Below, one piece after another: positions 18,666 through 27,074 of a DNA stretch of 64,000 bases. The DNA is from Acidipropionibacterium sp. (lineage in GTDB: Bacteria; Actinomycetota; Actinomycetes; Propionibacteriales; Propionibacteriaceae), in NCBI GenBank assembly GCA_022647765.1, contig JALCLH010000008.1, positions 1-64,000 on the forward strand. Direction: 5' to 3'. Below the pieces are notes generated by a model, which did not search any database, was not told the DNA's origin, and worked only from the letters and a program-made list of their open reading frames with translations. Positions within the stretch are counted from its first letter, which is position 1, and each line of letters starts with the position of its first letter. Made by a program: the position numbers and the translations under genes.

Positions 18666-18762
18666 CCGGAGCTGCCGCTACGGGGTTCCAGGACGTGGCC
18701 TGCGACGCCGACGGAACTGCCCGCGGAGCTGTCGCCACGGGGTTCCAGGGGTCGTCCCCTGG
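18666..18762. repeat. Dispersed GC-rich repeat, second locus
   Basis: Two units reading GGAGCTG(C/T)CGC(T/C)ACGGGGTTCCAGG, separated by GTGGCCTGCGACGCC, matching the arrangement at 14176-14326. The second unit ends in a hairpin with CCAGGGG / CCCCTGG arms (18745-18762). It sits between the divergent gluA and wbpA genes. Confidence 0.6.
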
Positions 18763-18768
18763 CTCGAC

Positions 18769-18774
18769 TAGACT
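18769..18774 (+). promoter_or_regulatory. Candidate -10 element for wbpA
   Basis: TAGACT 34 bases before the wbpA start, directly after the repeat. Confidence 0.4.
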
Positions 18775-18808
18775 GCCCTCGTTACTCAACCTGTGCGAGG
18801 AGTCCTGA

Positions 18809-20107
18809 ATGAAGATCGCCGTCGTTGCGATGGGCAAGATCGGCCTGCCGCTGGCTGTCCAGTTCGCTGAGAAGGGGCACGACGTCATCGGCGTCGACGT
18901 CCAGCAGAGGGTCGTCGACGAGGTCAACAAGGGCAATGAGCCGTTCCCCGGCGAGGCCTTCCTCGACGAGAAGCTGAAGAAGCTGGTCCCGGCCGGCAGG
19001 CTGCACGCCACCACCGATTACGCGGAGGCGATCCCCGGTGCCGACGCGATCGTGCTCGTCGTCCCGCTGTTCGTCAACGACGAGACCTGGGAGCCCGACT
19101 TCGGCTGGATGGACGAGGCCACGAAGTCGCTGGCCGAGCACCTCACCCCGGACACCATCATCTCCTACGAGACGACCCTGCCGGTGGGCACCACCCGCAA
19201 CCGCTGGAAGCCGATGATCGAGAAGATCTCCGGTCTGAAGGAGGGCAAGGACTTCACCCTGGTGTTCTCCCCGGAGCGGGTCCTCACCGGCCGGGTCTTC
19301 GCCGATCTGCGCCGCTACCCGAAGCTGGTCGGCGGGCTGAGCCCCGAGGGCACCGCCAAGGGCATCGCCCTCTACGAGCAGCTGCTGGACTTCGACGAGC
19401 GCCCCGACCTGCCGCGCCCCAACGGCGTCTGGACGATGGGCACCGCCGAGGCCGCCGAGATGGCCAAGCTCGCCGAGACCACCTACCGCGACGTCAACAT
19501 CGGGCTGGCCAACCAGTTCGGCAAGTTCGCCGACAAGAACGGCATCGACGTCTACAAGGTGATCGACGCCTGCAACTCCCAGCCCTACTCGCACATCCAC
19601 CGTCCCGGCATCGCCGTCGGCGGGCACTGCATCCCGGTCTACCCGCGGCTCTACCTGTGGACCGATCCGGACGCCAGCATCGTGCGCACCGCCCGCCAGG
19701 CCAATATGACGATGCCGCAGTACTGCGTCGACCAGGCCGCCTCTGTGCTGGGAGACCTCAAGGGCAAGAAGGTCGTCGTGCTCGGCGCCTCCTACCGCGG
19801 CAAGGTCAAGGAGACGGCGTTCTCCGGCGTCTTCCCGACGGTCAAGGACCTGGCCGACGCCGGCGCGCAGGTGAGCGTCCACGACCCGATGTTCACCGAC
19901 GCCGAGCTCGCCAAGTTCGGCTTCACCCCGTACCACCTGGGCGAGCCGGTCGACGGCGCCCTGCTGCAGGCCGATCACCCCGAGTACAAGGACCTCGCCC
20001 CGGCCGACCTGCCCGGCCTCAAGGTGCTGGTGGACGGCCGTCATGTCGTCGATCCGGCGAAGTGGCAGGGCGTCGAGGTCATCGTCGTCGGTGACGGGGA
20101 GGCCTGA
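18809..20107 (+). CDS. wbpA: UDP-N-acetyl-hexosamine 6-dehydrogenase (WbpA/WecC type)
   Basis: A 432-residue NAD-dependent dehydrogenase of the UDP-glucose/GDP-mannose family: N-terminal Rossmann domain (KIAVVAMGKIGLPLA), central AETTYRDVNIGLANQFGKFA, catalytic Cys274 in GGHCIPVYPRLY, and a C-terminal domain with GASYRGKVKE. The GGHCIPVYP form is typical of enzymes acting on UDP-GlcNAc or UDP-ManNAc rather than UDP-glucose. In this locus it most simply makes UDP-GlcNAcA, the substrate of WbpB. RBS GAGGAG precedes the ATG. A WecC-type UDP-ManNAc dehydrogenase role cannot be excluded. Confidence 0.85.
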   Translation: MKIAVVAMGKIGLPLAVQFAEKGHDVIGVDVQQRVVDEVNKGNEPFPGEAFLDEKLKKLVPAGRLHATTDYAEAIPGADAIVLVVPLFVNDETWEPDFGWMDEATKSLAEHLTPDTIISYETTLPVGTTRNRWKPMIEKISGLKEGKDFTLVFSPERVLTGRVFADLRRYPKLVGGLSPEGTAKGIALYEQLLDFDERPDLPRPNGVWTMGTAEAAEMAKLAETTYRDVNIGLANQFGKFADKNGIDVYKVIDACNSQPYSHIHRPGIAVGGHCIPVYPRLYLWTDPDASIVRTARQANMTMPQYCVDQAASVLGDLKGKKVVVLGASYRGKVKETAFSGVFPTVKDLADAGAQVSVHDPMFTDAELAKFGFTPYHLGEPVDGALLQADHPEYKDLAPADLPGLKVLVDGRHVVDPAKWQGVEVIVVGDGEA

Positions 20108-20146
20108 GTCCCGCCGGGGCTCCGAAATCTGCGACGAGTCGGCCCG

Positions 20147-21454
20147 ATGACGCGGCGTCTGATCGCCTGGTGCATCGGCGCGCTGCCGGCCGCGGCCCTG
20201 CTCGGGCCGTGGGCCGGCGTCGGCCCGCTGTTCGCCTATCGGCTGGTCGTGGTCTGCCTGGTGGTCCTCGCGGTGCTGGCGGGACGCCGCAGCCGCGCGA
20301 GTCTGACGATCCTCGGGCTGGCCGCGCTGTGGCTGGGCACCGGCGCCGCGACGGCGCTGACCGTCGGCCCCGGACGCCAGTGGAGCGAGCTGGCCGCGGT
20401 CGCCCTGGGTCTGGCCGGCGTCTGGTCGATCGCCCGGCTGCGCGACCACGATCCGGTGCGCCGGCTGGCCCGCGGCTGGGCGGTCGCGGTGGCCATCAGC
20501 CTCCCGGTCGCGGCCTGGGAGGTCGCCACCGCGCGGCATCTTCCCGGCTACCTCAATGGCGTCTGGAAGAACCATCCCGGGCTGTACCGGCAGCCGGCAA
20601 CATGGCTCACCAATCCGAACCTGTACGCGGTGCTCACCGCCATCGCGGTGCCCCTGCTGGCCCTGCGGTCGCGCCACGAGAAGGGCGTCTGGCGCTGGGC
20701 GATGATCGTCCTCGCGGTGCTCTCGGCGGTGCTGCTGACGCTCACCTCCGGGCGCGCCGCGATGCTGGCCCTGGTCTGCGCGGCGGCGGTGCGGGTGCTC
20801 GCCTCGCGCCGATGGAGGTGGGCGCTGCTGGCCGGGGCCGTGGTCGGCCTGGTGGTTCTTCTCGCGCTGCGCGGTCCGGAGCTGGCACTGTCCTGGCACC
20901 GGGTGATCGGCGTCATCGTGCACCACTCCAACGAGGGACCCTCCTCACTGTCGGTGCGCTCGGCCCTGGTGGCGGTCGGACTGCACCTGGTGAGGCTGCA
21001 TCCGTGGCTCGGCACCGGTCCCGGCGGTTTCGAGGCCTCGGTGCGGGCCGGCGGACTGCCCTGGACCCTGCACGGCAAGGTCGACCCGCACTGCGGGGTG
21101 CTGGAGATCGCCTCCCAGTACGGGCTGATCGTCAGCGCTGCGCTGGCGGCCGTGATGGTGGCGTCTGCGGTCATCGTGGTGCGCGATCGTCGGCGCGGGG
21201 CGACGCGGTGGTGGGTGCTCGGCTATCTGGTCGCCCTGCCGATCCTGTCCTTCGCCAACAGCACCTATCTGGTGCAGTCGGTCACCCAGCTGAGCTGGGC
21301 GCTGGCGGCGGCGCTGGTCTGCTGGGCGGCCAGTGGGACCGCGGGGACGGCTGGAAGGACGGGGCCCGCGGCGGATAGGCTGAGCGGCGGCTCTGCCCGC
21401 GGGGACGGGCGGAACCGACCGGAATGGAGAGGAACCGCCAAGTGCGAGTCGTGA
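20147..21454 (+). CDS. O-antigen ligase/polymerase-like membrane protein, copy 4
   Basis: A 435-residue polytopic membrane protein. It has about ten hydrophobic segments, TWLTNPNLYAVLTAIAVPL near residue 155, LTSGRAAMLAL near 200, and LGTGPGGFEASVRAGG with HCGVLEIASQYGL before the last helices, all matching the Wzy/O-antigen ligase pattern. It is less similar to copies 1 and 3 than they are to each other. It follows wbpA by 39 bases and its end overlaps the epimerase start, so it is co-transcribed with diaminouronate genes and is the best candidate polymerase for that polymer. Confidence 0.78.
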   Translation: MTRRLIAWCIGALPAAALLGPWAGVGPLFAYRLVVVCLVVLAVLAGRRSRASLTILGLAALWLGTGAATALTVGPGRQWSELAAVALGLAGVWSIARLRDHDPVRRLARGWAVAVAISLPVAAWEVATARHLPGYLNGVWKNHPGLYRQPATWLTNPNLYAVLTAIAVPLLALRSRHEKGVWRWAMIVLAVLSAVLLTLTSGRAAMLALVCAAAVRVLASRRWRWALLAGAVVGLVVLLALRGPELALSWHRVIGVIVHHSNEGPSSLSVRSALVAVGLHLVRLHPWLGTGPGGFEASVRAGGLPWTLHGKVDPHCGVLEIASQYGLIVSAALAAVMVASAVIVVRDRRRGATRWWVLGYLVALPILSFANSTYLVQSVTQLSWALAAALVCWAASGTAGTAGRTGPAADRLSGGSARGDGRNRPEWRGTAKCES

Positions 21455-22516
21455 GCATCGTCGGCGCCAGGCCGCAGTTCGTGAAGCTGGCCCCGGTGGC
21501 CAAGGCCTTCGCGGCGTCCGGCATCGACCACAAGATCATCCACACCGGGCAGCACTACGACGTCAACATGTCCGACTCCTTCTTCATCGAGCTGGGCATC
21601 CCCTCCCCGGACCTGCACCTGGGCGTCGGCGGCGGCACCCACGGCGTGATGACCGGGCGGATGCTCGAGCAGCTCGACCCGGTGCTGGCGGAGCTGAATC
21701 CCGACTGGGTGCTGGTCTACGGCGACACGAACTCGACCATCGCCGGAACCCTGTCGGCGGTGAAGATGCACCTGCCGGTGGCGCACCTTGAGGCCGGCCT
21801 GCGGTCCTTCAACCGGCGGATGCCCGAGGAGCACAACCGGGTGCTCACCGATCACGCCGCCGACCTGTGCCTGGCCCCCACCCGGGTCGCGATGGGTCAC
21901 CTCGCCGACGAGGGACTGGCCGGCCGGTCGGTGCTGGTGGGGGACGTGATGACCGACGTCTGCCTGCAGGTGCGCGACTCGGTGCTGGCCAACCCGCGTC
22001 CGGTGCCCGGGCGTCTCCGAGGGCGAGGAGTACGTGCTGGCGACCATCCACCGCGCCGACAACACCGACGACCGGGGACGGCTGGAGCACATTCTCGATG
22101 CTCTGGGAGCCCTGGACCGCACAGTGGTGCTGCCGGTCCACCCCCGGCTGCGAGTGCGCGCCGAGGCCGACGGGATTCAGATCGCACGGGGCAATCTGGT
22201 GACCATCGATCCGCTGGCCTATCCCGACATGGTCAACACCGTGATCCACGCGGCCGGCGTCATCACCGACTCCGGCGGCCTGCAGAAGGAGGCCTTCCTG
22301 CTGCGCACGGTGTGCACCACGGTGCGCACCGAGACCGAGTGGACCGAGACCGTCGACAACGGCTGGAACACCCTCGACCCGAATGCCGAGCATCTGGACG
22401 CCACCGCCGTCCGGCCGGCTCCCGCCGGGGATCCCGGCCATCCCTACGGCGACGGGCACGCCGCCAGTCGGGTCGCAGAGGTGCTGGCGGGCGCCAGAAC
22501 CCCCGATCGGGACTGA
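21442..22516 (+). CDS. wbpI: UDP-GlcNAc3NAcA / UDP-GlcNAc 2-epimerase (WbpI/WecB type), frameshifted
   Basis: A non-hydrolysing UDP-sugar 2-epimerase. The first part reads VVSIVGARPQFVKLAPVAKA, HTGQHYD, a GGGTHGVMTGRMLEQL segment, VYGDTNST and HLEAGLRSFNRRMPEEHNR. The second, in the next frame from about 22011, reads VLATIHRADNT and TDSGGLQKEAFLL. The GGxHGxMTGRML pattern favours the WbpI group, which acts on UDP-GlcNAc3NAcA, over plain WecB. One surplus base around 22005-22020 (CCCGGG run) breaks the frame; all motifs on both sides are intact. The start is GTG at 21442 with GAGAGGAA upstream, or ATG at 21424. It overlaps the previous gene. Confidence 0.8.
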
Positions 22517-22525
22517 GCTGCGGGA

Positions 22526-23644
22526 GTGAACGAGGCCGCCCCCCGGGTCGTCCATCTGTCGACAGTCCACGACGGTCACGACAACCGCGTCTTCAACAAG
22601 GAGGCGCGCGCCGTGGCCGAGGCCGGCTACGACTTCACCTGGTGATCACCGCCGAGCACGACGGCGACGACGGCGGCGTCCCGGTGGTCGCCCTGCACCG
22701 CACCGGCGGGAGGCTGCGCCGGATGGTGCTCGGCCAGCCGGAGGCCTGGCGAGCGCTTTCCCGGCTTCGTCCCCGGCTGCTGCAGATCCACGATCCGGAA
22801 CTCATCCCGATGGCTCTGCTGTGGAGGCGTCTTCATCGCTGCACAGTGATCTACGACGCCCACGAGGATCTGGTCGGGCAGGTCGACACCAAGCCCTATC
22901 TGAACCGTGTCACCCGCCCGGTGGTGAGACTCGCGGCGCGGCTGCTGGTGGGTCTGGCCGACCGGTGCGCCGACGGGATCGTCGCCGCCACCGAGACGGT
23001 GGCCGGCGGCTTCTCCAATCCGCGCACCGTGGTGGTGCACAACTATCCCTGGCTGGCCAACTTCACGGTCGGTCCGACGCCGGTGCCCGGGCGGCTGGTG
23101 TACGCCGGGGACCTCAGCCAGGAGCGCAAGCTCTCGTTCATGATCGACGTCGTGCGGGCGCTGCGCGAGCGGGTGCCGCAGGCCCATCTGGTGCTGGCCG
23201 GGCGTCCGCTGAAGGGATGTGGTCCGGTCGTGTCGGCGGCCGTCGCCGACGGGGCTGGTGGACCATCTGGGGCTGGTGCCGCCGACCGAGGTGCCGGGGG
23301 TGCTGGCGAGCGCCCAGGTCGGGCTGGTCTTCCTGGCGCCGCTGCCGAACTATCTGCGCTCCCTGCCGACCAAGCTGTTCGAGTACATGGCCGCCGGTGT
23401 GCCCTTCTGCGCCTCGGATTTTCCGGCCTGGCGCGAGATGTTCGAGGGATACCGTGCGGGTCGGTTCGCCGACACCGAGTCGGTGGACGCCGCCGTGCGG
23501 GTGCTGGCAGAGATGCTGGAGGATCCGGCCGGCTGTACCCGGATGGGGCGGGCGGGGCGCGAGGCGGTGGATGGCGGGCTCACCTTCGAGGCCCAGGCGC
23601 AGGTGCTGCTGGGCCTCACCGCCGAGCTGGCGGGGCGGGCGTGA
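22526..23644 (+). CDS. GT4-type glycosyltransferase, two frameshifts
   Basis: Starts at GTG 22526, ten bases after the epimerase stop. The protein is readable in three pieces. Residues up to EAGYDF lie in one frame. LVITAEHDGDDGG through VYAGDLSQERKLSFMIDVV and VLAGRPLKG lie in a second, from about 22635. GLVDHLGLVPPTEVPGVLAS through LPTKLFEYMAAGVPFCASDF lie back in the first, from about 23205-23250. KLFEYMAAGVPFCAS is the GT4 donor-site region. The first break is one missing base, the second one surplus base. With these repaired it is about 370 residues. It is translationally coupled to the next gene (GTGA overlap at 23641-23644). Confidence 0.72.
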
Positions 23645-24792
23645 CGGCGGTTCCCGCGCGGGTCGGCTCCGCGCGGGCCCCGGCTCTGAGGGCCTGTGGG
23701 GATCGGCGTCGGACTGTGGCTCCTCCAGCGGGTGGCGGTCGTCGCGAGCCGGCTGGCGTCGGGCGGACGCCTGCCCGACGATCTGATGGGCTGGGACGCC
23801 CAGTGGTATGCGCGGATCGCCGGCGGCGGATATCACTGGCCCGATCCGCTGCCCGGGCCACACCGATCCGTGGGTCAGCGACCTGGCCTTCTTCCCCGGT
23901 CTGCCCGGAATCGGACGAATGATGGAGCGCTGCGGGGCGGACGCCGCCTGGGCAACCCCTGATTGCCGCCTGGATCGGCTTCGGGTGCGCGGCGGCGGTG
24001 ATCGTGCTGGTGGGCCGCGAGGTCGCAGGAGCGCGGACCGGCGTCCTGCTGGTGCTGCTGTGGGGAGTCGCCCCGAGATCCGTGGTGGAGGTGCTGGGCT
24101 ACTCCGAGGGGTGGTTCGTCTGCGCCGTCGGAATCGGCCTGCTGATGGCACTACGGCACAACTGGGTGAGGGCCGGCCTGGCGATCTGCGCGGCGGGCCT
24201 GTTCCGGCCCGCGGTGGTCCCGGCCGGGGTGCTGCTGGGCCTGGCATGGGTGGGCGCATGGCCGGTCCTCCGGCAGGGGGTGGACGCCGCCGAACGGCGT
24301 CGTCGGTTCGTGGGAGCCGCCCTCACCCCGTGGGGGTTCCTGGGCTACGCCGCTGTGGTCGCGCACCGCACCGGGCACTGGAACGGGTACTTCCTGGTCC
24401 AGCGGGCCTGGGGGTCGAGCCTGGGCTGGTCGAACGGCGTCCTCCATGACGCCGTCCAGCACTGGCCGACGGCGCCCTACAACTGGACCTACTTCGGGCT
24501 GGTCGCGGCCTCGGTGCTGCTCTACGCCCTGCTGCTGGTGGCGATGATCGCCACCCGGGAGAGCCCGCTGCTGTGGGGATATGTCGCCCTGGTGCTGCTG
24601 CTGACGATCTTCTCGGCGGGGTACTTCCAGTCCAAGGCGAGGTTCATGCTGCCGGCCTTCCCCGCCTTCCTGCCGGTGGCCCGGCTCCTGGCGAGGCTGC
24701 CGCGCCGGCCGGCGATCCTCGTCGTGCTGGTGCTGACCGTGCTGTCGACCTGGTGGAGCCTCAGCGTGCTGGGCGGGCCCTACTCGCCCTGA
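23641..24792 (+). CDS. PIG-V-like membrane mannosyltransferase (GT-C fold), three frameshifts
   Basis: A polytopic glycosyltransferase that would use a lipid-linked sugar outside the membrane. The GTG at 23641 overlaps the previous stop. GWDAQWYARIAGGGY with its acidic catalytic-type residue, then PWVSDLAFFPGLPG, match the first-loop and second motifs of the PIG-V/GT76-like group. From 23998 the frame runs through eight or so helices to 24792 (AGYFQSKARFMLPAFPAFLP near the end). Frame changes at about 23694, 23855 (CCCGGGCC) and 23957 (AACCCCT) all lie at short homopolymers. Repaired length is about 383 residues. It converges on the LRR protein gene. Confidence 0.65.
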
Positions 24793-24811
24793 ATCTGACG
24801 TGCGTGTCTCT

Positions 24812-27049
24812 TCAGCCGATGAGCCGATATCCCTGGAATCCGCGCCCGATCTGCCGACCGGCGGAGAACCCGTTGCGACCAGTGGCGTACGCGAGGATGG
24901 TGCCGTCTGACCGCACACCGACGAGATCGGCGCGGTGATCGCCGGACAGGTCGCCGGGGGAGAGCAGGGTCGTGAACGACGTCCAGCCGCGACCGACCTG
25001 GACTCCCCGATTGGGGGTTCCGGCTGCCGAACTCGTGTAGAGCCACAAGGTGCCGTCCTGGCGAACCGCCAGGATGTCGTCGCGCCGGTCGCCGTTCCAG
25101 TCCGGGATGCCGGCGATCGCCCGCATCGAGCCCCAGCGGTGCCCGATGACCTTGCTTCCGGTGATCCGCCCCGAGGAGAGGGTGTAGCTCACCAGGTCGC
25201 CGTTGGAGTTCCTCCGGGCGAGCAGCATGGTCGCAGAGCTGCCCGTGAGATGACCGGCCGAGGTGATGAGGCTCATCGAGTTCCAGCCGCTGCCCAACTG
25301 CCTCGACGCTCCCAGATAGCCGTTGCCCAGCGCGGGGCGCAGCAGCAGTCGGCCGTCGCGCTCGCGGGTCAGCACGTCGGAGCGCCCGTCCCCGGTGAGA
25401 TCTGGGGTCTGGATCAGCGAGTTCGCGGTGCCGGCGTCCGGCCAGGGATCGGTCATGGCCTGCAGGCCCCCGGTGCGCGAACCGCGGAAGAACCGGAGGT
25501 CGCCGCCCGTGGTGATCCCGTAGATGTCGGCGATCCCGTCGCCGGTGCCGTCTCCCGGAGCCGGTTTGACGTTGTAGCTGCAACTGGCCAGGACGGTGCC
25601 GGAGAACTGACCGTCGGAGCTGTGGAAGGACAGCACGGTGGTGCCGGCGCGGCTGAAGGTGAGCCGTCCGTCGGCGTAGCCGGCGTTCGGGCCGGTGATG
25701 GTGAGCCGTGATCCGTGGCGGTCGGACATTCGGATGGTGACGTACTTTCCGGTGGTCACCGGCGCGGCCGCCCGCTGGCCCTGCGCCTCGATGGAGTTGG
25801 GGGTGAGGGATCGCAACGGTGAGAGGTCGGAGATCCGGTTGCGCTGCAGGAAGAGCCACTGCAGGGAGGTGAGGCGTGACAGCGGGGAGACGTTGGAGAT
25901 CCTGTTCCCGTTGAGATTCAAGCTGTACAGGCGGGTGAGGCGCGACAGCGGGGTGGCGTCGCTGACGGCGTCATCCTCGGCCGACAGCGTCTCCAGACGG
26001 GTGAGGCGGCTCAGCGCAGACAGACTGGAGACGCCGGTGGCGCTGACATCGAGGTCTTGCAGGGATGTCAGCGATGCGAGCGGCGCCAGGTTCGAGACGC
26101 CGGTGTGCCACAGCTGAAGGTCCTGCAGACGGGTGGCCGTGCGCAGCGGGGACAGCTCGGACACCGCGGTGTAACTGGCTCCCAGCGTTGTCAGGGAGGT
26201 CAGTCCGGACAGCGGCCCGAGATCGGACACCTTGGTGCCATCGACAGTCAGTCGGGTCAGGCGCTTCATACCGGTCAGCGGATCCAGGGAGCGGAGTGGG
26301 TTGTTCCACAGGTCCAGCCGGGTCAGGCCGGTCAGCTTGGACAACGGGGACAGGTCGGAGATCGCGTTGTCCTGGAGGCCCAGGTCGGTGAGCCGGGTGA
26401 GTCCGCTCAGCGGGGCGACGTCGGTGATCGCGTTGTCGCCGAGATCCATGGTCTGCAGCGAGGACAGTCGGCCGATGCCGTCGAGCCGGGCGATGTCGCG
26501 CCCGGTGCAGAACAGCCCGGTGAGGCTGCTGAGCTGCTGGCCGGTGGGTGTCGAGGACGGCCCCAGGCCCAGCTGGTCATTCACGCAGAGCGCCAGATCG
26601 GGGTCGGGGAACAGGGGGCTGACGGCCCGCGGCTGCACCATCGTCCGGGGCCTCGCGTGTGGCCGGGGCTGCGATGCGGTGATCGGATCGATGTAGGAGA
26701 TCGCTGCGGTGGCATTGCTCGCGGAGGTGCCGGACGCCGTCGTGACCTGGATGCGGGCGACCCCGGCCGGGGCCGGGGGCATGGCGACGACGATCCGGTC
26801 GGCGGAGACCGATCGCACGGTGGCACGAAGGTCGTCGACGGTGACGACGGCGTCATCGGTGAAGCCGTCGCCGCGCAGCGTCACCACCGCTCCGCCGGCG
26901 GTCGAGGTGACGTGGTCGCTGACGGCGGTCACCGCGGGAGGCGCCCCCGCGGCCTGCGCCGGCAGCGCCGGTCCGCTCACCAGCCAGGCGCCGGCGACGG
27001 CCAGGCACGAGCATGCGGACAGAATGGATGTGACGGGGTGCCGTGGCAT
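24812..27049 (-). CDS. Secreted internalin-like LRR protein with TIG and FG-GAP domains
   Basis: 745 residues. Signal peptide to about residue 33 (PAQA), an IPT/TIG-like Ig domain (about 37-118), then ten consecutive leucine-rich repeats of exactly 22 residues of the type xxPLSxLTxLxxLxLxxNxIS, as in internalins. Next comes an Ig-like domain (TGKYVTI...YNVKP), then a C-terminal FG-GAP/VCBS-like propeller with Ca-binding-type loops (DLTGDGRSD, DWNGDRRDD, DLSGDHRAD). No LPXTG signal, SLH or GW wall-binding module is visible, so it is presumably released or held non-covalently. Function unknown; such proteins usually bind glycans or host proteins. It is next to a Tat-exported epimerase-like protein on the same strand, 25 bases downstream of it. 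Confidence 0.85.
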   Translation of the reverse strand: MPRHPVTSILSACSCLAVAGAWLVSGPALPAQAAGAPPAVTAVSDHVTSTAGGAVVTLRGDGFTDDAVVTVDDLRATVRSVSADRIVVAMPPAPAGVARIQVTTASGTSASNATAAISYIDPITASQPRPHARPRTMVQPRAVSPLFPDPDLALCVNDQLGLGPSSTPTGQQLSSLTGLFCTGRDIARLDGIGRLSSLQTMDLGDNAITDVAPLSGLTRLTDLGLQDNAISDLSPLSKLTGLTRLDLWNNPLRSLDPLTGMKRLTRLTVDGTKVSDLGPLSGLTSLTTLGASYTAVSELSPLRTATRLQDLQLWHTGVSNLAPLASLTSLQDLDVSATGVSSLSALSRLTRLETLSAEDDAVSDATPLSRLTRLYSLNLNGNRISNVSPLSRLTSLQWLFLQRNRISDLSPLRSLTPNSIEAQGQRAAAPVTTGKYVTIRMSDRHGSRLTITGPNAGYADGRLTFSRAGTTVLSFHSSDGQFSGTVLASCSYNVKPAPGDGTGDGIADIYGITTGGDLRFFRGSRTGGLQAMTDPWPDAGTANSLIQTPDLTGDGRSDVLTRERDGRLLLRPALGNGYLGASRQLGSGWNSMSLITSAGHLTGSSATMLLARRNSNGDLVSYTLSSGRITGSKVIGHRWGSMRAIAGIPDWNGDRRDDILAVRQDGTLWLYTSSAAGTPNRGVQVGRGWTSFTTLLSPGDLSGDHRADLVGVRSDGTILAYATGRNGFSAGRQIGRGFQGYRLIG

Positions 27050-27074
27050 CTGGGCTCTCGACTCTCTGGAACGA

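Noticed and set aside
22526..24792. Transferase genes as true pseudogenes.
   Set aside because: All family motifs on both sides of each break are intact, and similar one-base breaks affect core genes across the window.
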